Shown piece by piece: positions 8,429-17,245 of a stretch of 64,000 bases of DNA. The translations under genes and the position numbers were made by a program. The notes under the pieces were generated by a model. The model was not told the DNA's origin. It did no database searches and was given only the letters and a program-made list of their open reading frames with translations. The first letter of the stretch is position 1, and the number at the start of each line of letters is the position of its first letter. The DNA comes from Desulfuromonadaceae bacterium (GTDB taxonomy: Bacteria > Desulfobacterota > Desulfuromonadia > Geobacterales > Pseudopelobacteraceae): the NCBI GenBank assembly GCA_028681335.1, contig JAQUIT010000013.1:1-64000 (forward strand), given 5' to 3'.

Positions 8429-10306
8429 TTGCGTCGTACCGACTTTCAAAAACTGCTCTTCGCGCTGCTGGCATTCCTGTTCTGCAGCGCATTACCGGTT
8501 TTTGCCGACGACGACCCGCTTCAAACCCTTGGCTTCACCGACACTCTGGAAGAGACACTTGTCTCCACCTCCCGCGCCCTCCGACCGGCCTCCAGGATTG
8601 CTGAAAACAGCACTGTCATCACCGCCGCCGACATCGTCCGCCTCAACGCCCACACCCTGGCAGAAGTACTGCAGACCGTACCCGGCATCCAGATAGAATC
8701 CCTGCGCACCCCGAGCTCCTATACCTTTTTCAATATTCAGGGGGCGTTAAGCAATACCGTGCTGGTACTGATTGACGGCATCCGCCAGAACGATTTTAAC
8801 CAGAACGGCGTATGGCTTGGCTTGATTCCTGTCCAGCAGATCGACCGGGTCGAGATCATCAAGGGGGCGGCCTCCGCCGCCTGGGGGCCGGCGCTCGGCG
8901 GCGTGATCAACATCATCACAAAAGCACCGAACACGGAACGGGCTGTCTCTGGGATGTTGTCCGGCTCGATCGGCTCCAGGCTGACAGCCGACAGTCGCGC
9001 CGAGCTGAGCGGCAGCAAAGAGCGCCTCGGCTATTATCTGACCGCCGGCAACCTCCGTTCCGACGGTTTTTCCGCCAACACCGCCACCAACCTGACCAGC
9101 CTGTATGGTAAGCTTATTTACAAGTTGCCGGGCGATGGAACCGTAACTTTCGGTTTGTCGCATCTGGGTGCCAAACCGGGACTGGATGAAGTGGATGTTG
9201 GCCCTCCTCGGAACTGGGGATTTATCCACGACAACAACGAATACCGCCGCAACAACGGCTTCCTTAAATTCCAGCAGCCACTTACCGCTAGGCTCAATCT
9301 TGACATTGACGGCTATTTCACCAATCGGGACGACCATACCAAACTAGGCGGGCGCGATGATCAGGGCGCTATCTTTTTCTCTAACGACTACGCCGTGCGG
9401 GATACAAGCCGGGGGGCAAACGCCCGCCTGACGTGGGGCGACAGCCAGCAGAGCTTTGTGACCGGCTTTGAATACAAGCATGTGCAGGCAACATCATTGG
9501 ATCTGTTCAGCTCCGCCCCTCCCTTCTATGACCGGAGTTGGGACAGCTGGGCCCTGTACGGTAACGGCACCTATACAATCGGCCGCTTGACCCTTCTTCC
9601 CGGACTGCGCCGCGATCATAACGGTATTGCCGACAACAGTACGAGCTACACCCTTGGGGCAACCTATCAGATCACCGACAAGACAACGCTGCGCGCCTAT
9701 GGTGCCCAGGGGTTCATGCTGCCGACGCCCAGCAACCAGGCAAACGCGCTGCAGAGGATCAAGACCCTTCAGGCTGGCGCTGAAACGGAAGCTGTCCCTT
9801 ACATCTGGCTGAAGGGAACCGGTTTCTACAACATCCTCCGCGACAGCGAATCTGCCGGCGATATTGCCATAACCAACCAGACCCGGCAGGGCTTTGAAGT
9901 TGAGGCCCGCACCACACCGCTTTTAAACTTTTCCCTCACGGGTGGCTATACCTATCTGTACGCCAAAAACAGTGACAGCGGCGAACGACTGCAGACCAAC
10001 AGTCAGCAGTCCGTTCCTCCGCACGTCGTCAAACTGGCCCTTAACTATGACGAGGCCGACCTCGGTCTGAGTGGCGCTCTGACCGGCAACTATGCCTGGT
10101 GGAATAGGGCTGACGGCTATCCAGCCGCCAACGCCGGAATGGTCTGGGACCTGCACCTGAACTGGAAGATGAAGACTGATTCCGAACTGTCACCGGAGTT
10201 GTTCTTCTCGGGACACAACCTGTTCAACGCTGTGCAGACAACCGACGATGTCATCTACAAAAATGCATCACGCTGGCTCGAAGGCGGAGTGAGGGTGAGC
10301 TTCTGA
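8429..10306 (+). CDS. TonB-dependent outer-membrane receptor
   Basis: A 625-residue outer-membrane beta-barrel with a plug. A signal peptide (FALLAFLFCSALPVFA) precedes the mature N-terminus; the plug spans about 50-170 (STVITAADIVRLNAHTLAEV, VLVLIDGIRQND, VEIIKGAASAAWGPALGGV) and the remainder forms the barrel, closing with WLEGGVRVSF, which ends in the C-terminal Phe of outer-membrane porins and receptors. The start is TTG at 8429 with GGAG a few bases upstream; no ATG fits the frame. It would import a large or scarce ligand. It heads a three-gene cluster with a periplasmic binding protein and a hybrid kinase, and lies divergent from the geopeptide genes. Confidence 0.85.
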   Translation: MRRTDFQKLLFALLAFLFCSALPVFADDDPLQTLGFTDTLEETLVSTSRALRPASRIAENSTVITAADIVRLNAHTLAEVLQTVPGIQIESLRTPSSYTFFNIQGALSNTVLVLIDGIRQNDFNQNGVWLGLIPVQQIDRVEIIKGAASAAWGPALGGVINIITKAPNTERAVSGMLSGSIGSRLTADSRAELSGSKERLGYYLTAGNLRSDGFSANTATNLTSLYGKLIYKLPGDGTVTFGLSHLGAKPGLDEVDVGPPRNWGFIHDNNEYRRNNGFLKFQQPLTARLNLDIDGYFTNRDDHTKLGGRDDQGAIFFSNDYAVRDTSRGANARLTWGDSQQSFVTGFEYKHVQATSLDLFSSAPPFYDRSWDSWALYGNGTYTIGRLTLLPGLRRDHNGIADNSTSYTLGATYQITDKTTLRAYGAQGFMLPTPSNQANALQRIKTLQAGAETEAVPYIWLKGTGFYNILRDSESAGDIAITNQTRQGFEVEARTTPLLNFSLTGGYTYLYAKNSDSGERLQTNSQQSVPPHVVKLALNYDEADLGLSGALTGNYAWWNRADGYPAANAGMVWDLHLNWKMKTDSELSPELFFSGHNLFNAVQTTDDVIYKNASRWLEGGVRVSF

Positions 10307-11181
10307 TGAGACGTTTACTCCTCATCATACTCGCCCTGGCGACCCTGCTCCCCTCCCTGGCCCAGGCGTACGACATCCTCGTGCTGCAGAGCCGCCGCGA
10401 CCCGGCCTATGAAGAGGCGCTGAGAGGCTTCCGCGCTGCCAACAGATCTTCGCAGCGGACGATCGTGCTGTCCGACTATGTCGACGTGGACGTCGTGCGC
10501 ATCGTGCGCGAAGATCGCCCCCGCGTGATCCTGGCCGTGGGTGACGCTGCCATGACGGCTGCGCGCACCATACGGCAGACTCCGGTCGTCGCCCTGATGG
10601 CGCTCGGCATTCATAAACAAAGAACGACACACAACAACCTGACCGGCATCGACATATTCGTCTCGCCGGAGCGCTTTATCGCTGTGCTCAAATTAATGAA
10701 AGCCAGACGCGTCGGCGTGATCTACAGCCAGGCCAAGAGCGGCTGGTACCTGCATCTGGCCCGTCAGGCCGCCGAAGCGGCCGGGATCGAGCTGGTGCTC
10801 CGTCAGGTCTCCGCACCACACGAATCAATCGATCGTCTGGCAAGTCTGAACGGCAAGGTGGATGCGCTATGGATGGTGCCCGACAATACGGCCATCACCC
10901 GTGAAACTGTCGAGGCATATTTCCGCTTCGGCCAGGAGCAGAATATTCCGATAGTCTCCTTTGCCGCCAGTTATCTTGGACTTGGTGCGGCAGCAATACT
11001 TGAAATAGATCGGCTTGCCATGGGTCGTCAGGCTGACGTTATGGTTACTAAAATTCTCAACGGCAACCGGGTCGAAGACATGCCGCTCGATTTCCCAAAA
11101 GCGATGATTCTCAAGACCAATCCGAGCGTCATGAGACACCTGAGCATTGCTGTCAATGAAGATAATTCGCCGTTGCAATAG
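10306..11181 (+). CDS. ABC-type substrate-binding protein (PF04392 family)
   Basis: A 291-residue periplasmic protein with signal peptide (LLLIILALATLLPSLAQA). The fold pattern of the PF04392 family is visible: an N-terminal YDILVLQSRRDPAYEEALRG lobe, VILAVGDAAMTAAR, and IPIVSFAASYLGLGAAAILE in the second lobe. Its ATG overlaps the receptor stop codon (TGATG), so translation is coupled. No ABC permease or ATPase genes follow, which suggests it works as a ligand sensor feeding the kinase next door rather than as part of an importer. Confidence 0.8.
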   Translation: MRRLLLIILALATLLPSLAQAYDILVLQSRRDPAYEEALRGFRAANRSSQRTIVLSDYVDVDVVRIVREDRPRVILAVGDAAMTAARTIRQTPVVALMALGIHKQRTTHNNLTGIDIFVSPERFIAVLKLMKARRVGVIYSQAKSGWYLHLARQAAEAAGIELVLRQVSAPHESIDRLASLNGKVDALWMVPDNTAITRETVEAYFRFGQEQNIPIVSFAASYLGLGAAAILEIDRLAMGRQADVMVTKILNGNRVEDMPLDFPKAMILKTNPSVMRHLSIAVNEDNSPLQ

Positions 11182-11260
11182 CAACCCGGGCGTGGTATTC
11201 ATTTTTTAATTTGGTCAAGTGCTTACCTGCTATTACATCACACCCCCCGGGGGACCGGCC

Positions 11261-13234
11261 ATGCCGCTGTATAATCGATGGTCCAACTTCTCCACCAGCT
11301 TCCAGTTTAAACTTTTCAGCATCTTTACCGTGTCGACCTTTGTCATCGCCTCCCTGCTGAGTACTCTCTACATCTTCACCGAAATCCGCCAGGTTCGCCG
11401 CATTACCACCGAACAACTCCAGCTGAGGGCACAGCAACTGGGCGATTCAGTCAGGCTTCCGCTCTACGCCGAAAATCGTGACACGCTGCGCCTCCTGGCC
11501 AGGCATGCAGCCTTACCCCCTGAAATAAAGGCGGTGGTGATTTCCGCTCCGGACGGCCGGATTCTGGCCGATTACTATTCACCTGACTATTCTTCCAAAA
11601 ACACAAACATCGTCCAGACAGCCGAGGTACACAGTCACTCCATGCTAACCTCAGTCGAATCAGCCATGTCCGGCAGCCCTGCCAACCCCGAACTCCTGCT
11701 CGGCAAAGTACGTCTGGAACGGGGTACGGGTGACCTTTCTACAACTCTGCATCATGTCATACTACTCTCAATCAGTGCGGCCATCAGCTTCTGGCTCTCT
11801 GTATCGCTGCTCTGCTTTCTCGTCCTCCGGCGGGTAACCCGTTCTTTTAATCTCCTTGTGCATGGCATTGAATCAATGCAGGACGGCAATTTCACCTCGC
11901 TGATACGCATCGAATCCGACGATGAACCCGGCAGGGCGGCGCGCGCCGTCAACACCCTGGCACAGACGTTACAGCAACGCAGCGAGGAGAACAGACAACT
12001 CCACGAAGAGCATTTGAATATTGAGCGTCAGTTGCTCCAGTCCCAGAAACTGGAGAGCCTTGGGGTTATGGCCGGGGGAATAGCCCACGACTTCAACAAC
12101 CTGCTGCAGGCTATTAGCGGCAACATGGAACTGGCCTCGTTAAACATAGCCGCAGATTCGGCACCTCACAAGTACATCAATCGGGCCATAAATTCGGCCA
12201 AGCGCGCGGCACTTCTTACCAACCTGATGCTGACCTATCTGGGCAAGGGGCTCATCGTCAAAAAGCCACTCGACCTGAACAGCATGGTCAGTGAAAATGC
12301 CGAGCTACTCGGTTCAGCAACCACAACGGCCGTCACTATGGAGCTGTCACTCTCAGCGGAATTGCCTCCGATACTGGCGGATGAAGCACAGATTCAGCAG
12401 GTGGTCATGAATCTTATTACCAATGCCGCAGAATCTATTGATACACAGCCCGGCGTTATCAAACTGACGACCGGCACCCAGAGGTGCGATGAAGTCTGCC
12501 TGTCATCCAGTCTCCTGGACGAGAGGTCTGAACCGGGGCAGTATGTTTTTCTGGAAGTCAGCGACAACGGCTGCGGCATGAGCAAAGACACACTCCTGCG
12601 TCTCTTTGACCCCTTTTTCACCACAAAGTTTCCAGGACGCGGGCTTGGCATGTCTGCCGTCATGGGTATCATAAGGACACACAACGGCGCACTGTTTGTG
12701 GATAGTGAGCCGGGCAAGGGAACAACCTTCAGGGTCATGTTTCCGGCGGCCAAAGAAGGACTGCCCACCACCAGCGCAGAGCCGGTGGCAGCACCGGCAC
12801 GAGTTACCCAGGAACCTGCCCCAACCCTCACTCAAGCCCTACCCTCAGCCCCGGATGCCGAAACGTCCGGGGTGGCCTTGGTGGTTGATGATGAAAAGGC
12901 CGTGCTCCGGGTCTGCGCGACAATGGTCAAGCATTGCGGCTTCAAGGTTATCACCGCCTGTGACGGGATCGATGCCGTCACCAAATTCCGCGAGCATGCC
13001 GATGAGATTACTCTTGTCGTGATGGACCTGATCATGCCGAACATGGACGGGATAGCGGCGATGGGAGAAATCCAGAAGATCAAGCCGGACGCCAGAATAA
13101 TCATTTCCAGCGGTTTCAATGAGGAAGAGTTGAGTGTGCGTCTCGCCAACGAGACCCCTTCCGGCTTCATACGCAAACCGTACAGTCTGAATCTGATCAA
13201 AGCGGAAATCCAGAAAGTCATGCAGGCCGGTTGA
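11261..13234 (+). CDS. membrane hybrid sensor histidine kinase with C-terminal receiver
   Basis: A 657-residue inner-membrane kinase. Two transmembrane segments (about 17-40 and 165-190) flank a periplasmic sensor domain resembling CHASE8; a HAMP linker follows (192-245). The HisKA box GGIAHDFNNLLQAISGN puts the phosphoacceptor at His276. The ATPase domain has N (MNLITNAAESI), G1 (VSDNGCGM) and G2 (GRGLGMSAVMG) boxes, and a receiver (about 540-655, VVMDLIMPNMDG) ends the protein. I start at ATG 11261; the frame is open to 11219. It most likely reads the ligand bound by the preceding protein. No DNA-binding output is encoded here. Confidence 0.8.
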   Translation: MPLYNRWSNFSTSFQFKLFSIFTVSTFVIASLLSTLYIFTEIRQVRRITTEQLQLRAQQLGDSVRLPLYAENRDTLRLLARHAALPPEIKAVVISAPDGRILADYYSPDYSSKNTNIVQTAEVHSHSMLTSVESAMSGSPANPELLLGKVRLERGTGDLSTTLHHVILLSISAAISFWLSVSLLCFLVLRRVTRSFNLLVHGIESMQDGNFTSLIRIESDDEPGRAARAVNTLAQTLQQRSEENRQLHEEHLNIERQLLQSQKLESLGVMAGGIAHDFNNLLQAISGNMELASLNIAADSAPHKYINRAINSAKRAALLTNLMLTYLGKGLIVKKPLDLNSMVSENAELLGSATTTAVTMELSLSAELPPILADEAQIQQVVMNLITNAAESIDTQPGVIKLTTGTQRCDEVCLSSSLLDERSEPGQYVFLEVSDNGCGMSKDTLLRLFDPFFTTKFPGRGLGMSAVMGIIRTHNGALFVDSEPGKGTTFRVMFPAAKEGLPTTSAEPVAAPARVTQEPAPTLTQALPSAPDAETSGVALVVDDEKAVLRVCATMVKHCGFKVITACDGIDAVTKFREHADEITLVVMDLIMPNMDGIAAMGEIQKIKPDARIIISSGFNEEELSVRLANETPSGFIRKPYSLNLIKAEIQKVMQAG

Positions 13235-13541
13235 TCTGCCGGACCATCAATGCAGCGCATCACCTCTTTTCATAAACAGGCATACGCACTTTTTTAACAT
13301 CGCCCGTTAAGGTTATTGCCACTCAGTACCTACCCTGTATCAGCCACTGACAACCACACCTACATCACATACCACTTTCAGCCTTATTTTTAAGCACAGC
13401 AGCACGGTTACGCCCCTTCCGCAGCACCTCATACGGCTAACTCCTTGATATAAAGCCCTCTTCCGGTTGGCACGACCTGTGCTCAACATCCTGCAGCACG
13501 CAGAAACAATTCCTGCCAAATCGCACGATGAGGAGTCAACG
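13235..13541 (+). other. intergenic region before the ACT-domain gene
   Basis: About 300 bp with no gene. It contains the sigma-54-type promoter described separately at 13468-13483 and otherwise shows no clear terminator or structured element. Confidence 0.5.
13468..13483 (+). promoter_or_regulatory. sigma-54 promoter candidate for the ACT-domain gene
   Basis: TGGCACGACCTGTGCT matches the consensus TGGCACGNNNNTTGCW except for one base in the -12 element; GG and GC have the correct 10-base spacing. It lies about 60 bases upstream of ATG 13542. Confidence 0.5.
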
Positions 13542-14150
13542 ATGACATCACCAGAGCCGGCAGCTTATGCCGTAAAATCCATAGATCCGGACTCGCCACG
13601 AGTCCATTGGGACCTGTCGCCGACACCAGCCGGCACGAGTATCCTCACCCTCAACGGAGACCTGAAGCCTGGCTGGCTGGGCAGGCTTTCATCGCACCTG
13701 TCATACAACATGATCAGCATGATCAGCGGCAGTGCCAGAAAATCCAGCGCACTCTGCTGGGATGCCTCGTTCGAGATAGACGTAAGACACAGCGACCGGG
13801 ACAAGCTCAAAGGATTTGACCCGCTCTGCGCAGTCATGGCAACCAATGACCTGACCACCCTTCCCACGCTAAAGCTCTCCGATTTCCAGGTTGAACGTTC
13901 AACCCGCCACGGCGGCAGCGTCTATGTGGAGATCTGCGGAAAAGACTGCATCGGCTTCCTCTACAGGGTGCTGAGAATTTTCAGCTTTTACTCCCTGTTC
14001 CCGATTGAACTGGAGATAGCAACAAGCGGGTTGCTTGCCAACGACAGATTCTGGCTGAAGGGGATTGGCTCAGCGGTCCCGGCAAAGGATGATATGACGG
14101 CGCTGCATGAACGGCTGGCGCTGATGCTTGAGGAGGGGTTTAAAAAATAA
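13542..14150 (+). CDS. ACT-domain protein resembling the C-terminus of GlnD
   Basis: A 202-residue soluble protein. The C-terminal part (about 120-190) reads VYVEICGKDCIGFLYRVLRI ... IATSGLLANDRFWL, which closely follows the ACT domain pattern of uridylyltransferase GlnD (TxVEVxxxDRPGLLYxLT ... ATxGExAxDxFYL). The first half is unrecognised. Such a stand-alone ACT protein probably binds an amino acid or nucleotide and regulates a partner. Start chosen at ATG 13542 with GAGGAG upstream. The sigma-54-type promoter upstream would fit a nitrogen-linked role, which remains inference. Confidence 0.6.
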   Translation: MTSPEPAAYAVKSIDPDSPRVHWDLSPTPAGTSILTLNGDLKPGWLGRLSSHLSYNMISMISGSARKSSALCWDASFEIDVRHSDRDKLKGFDPLCAVMATNDLTTLPTLKLSDFQVERSTRHGGSVYVEICGKDCIGFLYRVLRIFSFYSLFPIELEIATSGLLANDRFWLKGIGSAVPAKDDMTALHERLALMLEEGFKK

Positions 14151-14338
14151 CCGCCTGATCATTAACGCTTAACAATATTTAAAAGGCCTGTTTGCCTGTT
14201 TTATCCTGCGGAATGTCCGCTTGTGAAAACCGGTGGTATAATTGACGGTACGCATGATCAAAACCAGTGTAACGGAGCGGACCGGTGTGGAGCATGGGGG
14301 TCAGGAAAGCGGCGTACACCAGTGGAGGCAGACAGACA

Positions 14339-15164
14339 ATGCTCTTTAGCCTGCTAATCAAGCTGTTCACTCTCACCGGCATCGCCTATGCCGGCTATGC
14401 CGTTCTTGTTTTCGCGGCGCAGCGCCAGGTCATCTACCCGGGGACAAGCATCGAGGTTGATGGCCGGACTCCGGCCGGGGTTGTGCCGATAAAGCTCGTC
14501 ACCTCGTCCGGAAGCGGCGAGGCCTGGTTCATGCCGCCGACATCCCTGAAACAGGGGGAACGGCGCGGGGTGGTTATATTTTTTCACGGCAACGGTGAAG
14601 TGATCGCTTTTCTGCCGAAGCAGGTCGAGGGGTTCCGCGAGATGGGATTGGGGGTGCTGCTGGTGGAGTATCCCGGTTTTGGCCGATCAGAGGGAGAGCC
14701 TAACGAGGCGAGCATTACCGAAACAGCGATCGCAGCATATGATGAGGTTTTGAAAAGGGAGGAGGTCGATCCGGAGCGCATCGTCATTTTCGGCCGTTCG
14801 CTCGGAGGGGGGGGCGGCCTGTGCGCTCGCCGCCAGGCGACCGAGTGCGGCGCTGATCCTGCAGTCGGCGTTCACCTCCACGAAACCATTTGCACGCCGC
14901 TTCTTTGCGCCCGAATTTCTTGTCAGGGACCGGTTCGACAACGCTGCGGTGGTCGCCGCCTACAAGCAACCGATTCTGCTCCTCCACGGCAGCCGCGACA
15001 CCGTCGTCCCGCCAGAGCATAGCCGCCAGTTACAACAGTTGGCACCACACGCACGGCTGGTCGAATTCCCCTGCGGCCACAATGACATGCCTCCTGACCC
15101 GGCTGAGTTCTATCGGGTCATCGCCTCTTTTCTGCAAGAAGCCGGCGTGCTCCGCCATGGTTGA
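14339..15164 (+). pseudogene. alpha/beta hydrolase interrupted by a frameshift in an 8-G tract
   Basis: A membrane-anchored alpha/beta hydrolase (BEM46/YfhR-like). The first frame has an N-terminal membrane helix, then VVIFFHGNGEV (oxyanion region), VLLVEYPGFGRSEG, and the nucleophile elbow IFGRSLGGG. Right after it, eight Gs (14807-14814) shift the frame. With seven Gs the reading continues LGGGAACALAARRPSAALIL and later KQPILLLHGSRDTVVPPEHS (catalytic Asp) and FPCGHNDMP (catalytic His), to the stop at 15164. So the intact gene would be about 274 residues. This is either a sequencing error, a recent mutation or phase variation by slippage. Confidence 0.8.
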
Positions 15165-15190
15165 GACAGGACGATGCTCAAGGGTCATAA

Positions 15191-15529
15191 TCAGGTGGAC
15201 TTCAGTTCATCAAGGATTCTGACGACGGTAGATGTGGACTCGAGGTACTTTTTTTCAATAGCCTGGTGTAATTTATAGACCAGGTCAAACCAGTCAAATT
15301 CCGCCTGATCATTAAATTTGAATTCTTCTATTTTATAGCCGTCCTGATTGTACACGGAAAAATTGACATACTTCCGCCCCTTGTTTACCCAGCAATCAAC
15401 GGTGATCCGCCCCTTGTTGAACGCAACTCCATACTTGCTTTCAGTTCCGGCTCTTTTCCACTGCAGCTTCGATTCCCCGGTGCGTATCGTCAGCATATTG
15501 AGCAGTTCCTTAAGTTTGGCGTCGGTCAT
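15191..15529 (-). CDS. hypothetical protein, 112 aa
   Basis: A soluble, Lys- and aromatic-rich protein (for example FNDQAEFDWFDLVYKLHQAI) of unknown function, with an N-terminal MTDAKLKELLNMLTIRTGES. Its ATG overlaps the thpR stop codon in an ATGA arrangement, so it is translated in the same operon. No signal peptide or known motif was seen. Confidence 0.6.
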   Translation of the reverse strand: MTDAKLKELLNMLTIRTGESKLQWKRAGTESKYGVAFNKGRITVDCWVNKGRKYVNFSVYNQDGYKIEEFKFNDQAEFDWFDLVYKLHQAIEKKYLESTSTVVRILDELKST

Positions 15530-16107
15530 GTGCCCACCTTCCCTGACTTTCGTCTTTGAGTGCAGTCGGCAGTTGCTGCCAACCGGTAATTCTTAATTTG
15601 AACATGCACCGCGCCCTGTGCTGTCAGGCGGCTCTGAAAAAGCGTGAACTCCTGCACCAGGAACGGGGGAAGCTTCTGTTTATGCGGCTGGTCGAGAAAA
15701 GCATCCGCCTGCCGGGAGTGCGGGAGTTTCAGCCGTGCCAGCGTTACATGCGGAGAGAAGGGGCGCTCTTCCTGTTGAATGCCACAGGCACGCACGGTTT
15801 CGCGCACCATGGCGGCCAGCGCCTGCAGACGCGGTTGCGGCTCCAGTCCGACCCACAACACCCGTGGGCGGTGGCGGTCGGGAAAGCCGCCGACCCCGCT
15901 GAAACAGAGCCTGAACTCAGGAACTTTTACACGACCGAGCTCCTCGTTCAGCAGCTCGAAAGTGGGCTCATCCACTTCCCCCAGGAAGGCGAGCGTCAGA
16001 TGAATCTGTTCCGCCTGCACCCAGCGGGTTCCGGGGATTTCAACACGCAGTCTGCCGATCATTTTTTTGAGGTCGTCCGGGATCTCTATCGCGATAAAGA
16101 GTCTCAT
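15526..16107 (-). CDS. thpR: RNA 2',3'-cyclic phosphodiesterase
   Basis: A 193-residue member of the 2H phosphoesterase family (LigT/ThpR), which opens 2',3'-cyclic phosphates at RNA ends. Both HxTx motifs are present: HLTLAFLGEVDEP (near 37) and HVTLARLKLPHS (near 124). The N-terminal MRLFIAIEIPDDL is typical. ATG 16107 has AGGAGAGGG upstream; a longer open frame exists but looks non-coding. It lies 40 bp downstream of the flavoprotein gene. Confidence 0.85.
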   Translation of the reverse strand: MRLFIAIEIPDDLKKMIGRLRVEIPGTRWVQAEQIHLTLAFLGEVDEPTFELLNEELGRVKVPEFRLCFSGVGGFPDRHRPRVLWVGLEPQPRLQALAAMVRETVRACGIQQEERPFSPHVTLARLKLPHSRQADAFLDQPHKQKLPPFLVQEFTLFQSRLTAQGAVHVQIKNYRLAATADCTQRRKSGKVGT

Positions 16108-16147
16108 AAAACCCTCTCCTATGAGAGACGTACTCCCTGATTTGGAT

Positions 16148-17245
16148 TCAGCGGCGCAGAAACCAGCGATTGAGGACGATATGGCGCGTAAACCAGCTGT
16201 TGGAGAGCAGCTTCGTGCCGAGATAACATGATATTTGGGAGGAGACCTGCGACGGGGAGAGACTGGGGTTACTGCTGCCAAAATGGCTCTTCAGCCGCTC
16301 TGCATACGGCTCCAGATTGTCGCGGCGGTAGTCGCCATTGGCAGCCACGATGACCTCCGCGGCCAGGAGCGCCGACTCCAGGGACGGGAGAATGCCTTCG
16401 CCGCTGTCGGGATTCGCCACACCTGCGGCATCACCGATCAGCAGCGCCCCGTCTCCGACACAACGGCGCCTCCCCTCCCCCCCGTACAATCGATAGGTAT
16501 GCCCCCGGAGCCTGCCGGTTAAGCCGCCAGGAAGCCCGCCCTGCTGTTCGATAAAGCGGCAAAAGTCACTGGTATGACGGCTCAGGCTGTGGGTATCCCT
16601 GCGTCCCAGCCCGATATTGAGCCAGTTCCCTTTGCGAAACATCCAGCCATACCCTTTCATGTCACGGCAGAAAAAGAGGACCGGCGTGTCAGGCCGAACG
16701 CTGCACTGTTGTTCCTCTGCCGGACTCATGGCGTATTCAGTCGCCTGGGCAGCGACAACCTCCTCATGACCGATACTCGCCCCCAGGAGGCGCGCCACCG
16801 GGCAGAAATGCCCCCCCGCCCCGACCAGCAACCTGGCCCTGATATGCTTGTTAACAAGCCACCAGCCATCCTTCCAGTCAAGCGTTGTCACTGTTTGACC
16901 AAGCTGTCGGCATATACGGCTCCGCTGCAAAAGATAGTGATCAAACTCGTAACGCCTTACGCCGTAACTGACTATTGCGCCATAATCGGTCACAATTTCA
17001 GCACCGCCAATAAGACCGGTGCGAAAGCCGCTGATATCCTGGAGGACGCGCCCCTGGCGGTATTCTTCAGCATCAAGCTCCAGTGCTGCAAACACTGCCG
17101 GCGTTATCCACCCCGCACAGAGCTTCTCCCGCGGGAAGGTTTCCTTGTCCAGCAGGAGTACATCAAGCCCTGCCTGCACAAGCTTGCCGGCACAGGTTGA
17201 CCCGGCCGGTCCGCCACCGACAACAAGCACCTCACAGGTTTCCAT
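16148..17245 (-). CDS. geranylgeranyl reductase family FAD-dependent oxidoreductase
   Basis: A 365-residue flavoprotein. The N-terminal Rossmann motif VLVVGGGPAGSTCAGKLVQAG binds FAD; PREKLCAGWITP carries the Cys typical of this family, and LIGDAAGVANPDSGEGILPS is its second FAD-contact motif. Members reduce isoprenoid double bonds in quinone, chlorophyll or lipid biosynthesis; the substrate here is unknown. Its ATG overlaps the stop of the cyclopropane synthase gene by one base (TGATG), which suggests joint action on membrane lipids or isoprenoids. Confidence 0.75.
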   Translation of the reverse strand: METCEVLVVGGGPAGSTCAGKLVQAGLDVLLLDKETFPREKLCAGWITPAVFAALELDAEEYRQGRVLQDISGFRTGLIGGAEIVTDYGAIVSYGVRRYEFDHYLLQRSRICRQLGQTVTTLDWKDGWWLVNKHIRARLLVGAGGHFCPVARLLGASIGHEEVVAAQATEYAMSPAEEQQCSVRPDTPVLFFCRDMKGYGWMFRKGNWLNIGLGRRDTHSLSRHTSDFCRFIEQQGGLPGGLTGRLRGHTYRLYGGEGRRRCVGDGALLIGDAAGVANPDSGEGILPSLESALLAAEVIVAANGDYRRDNLEPYAERLKSHFGSSNPSLSPSQVSSQISCYLGTKLLSNSWFTRHIVLNRWFLRR

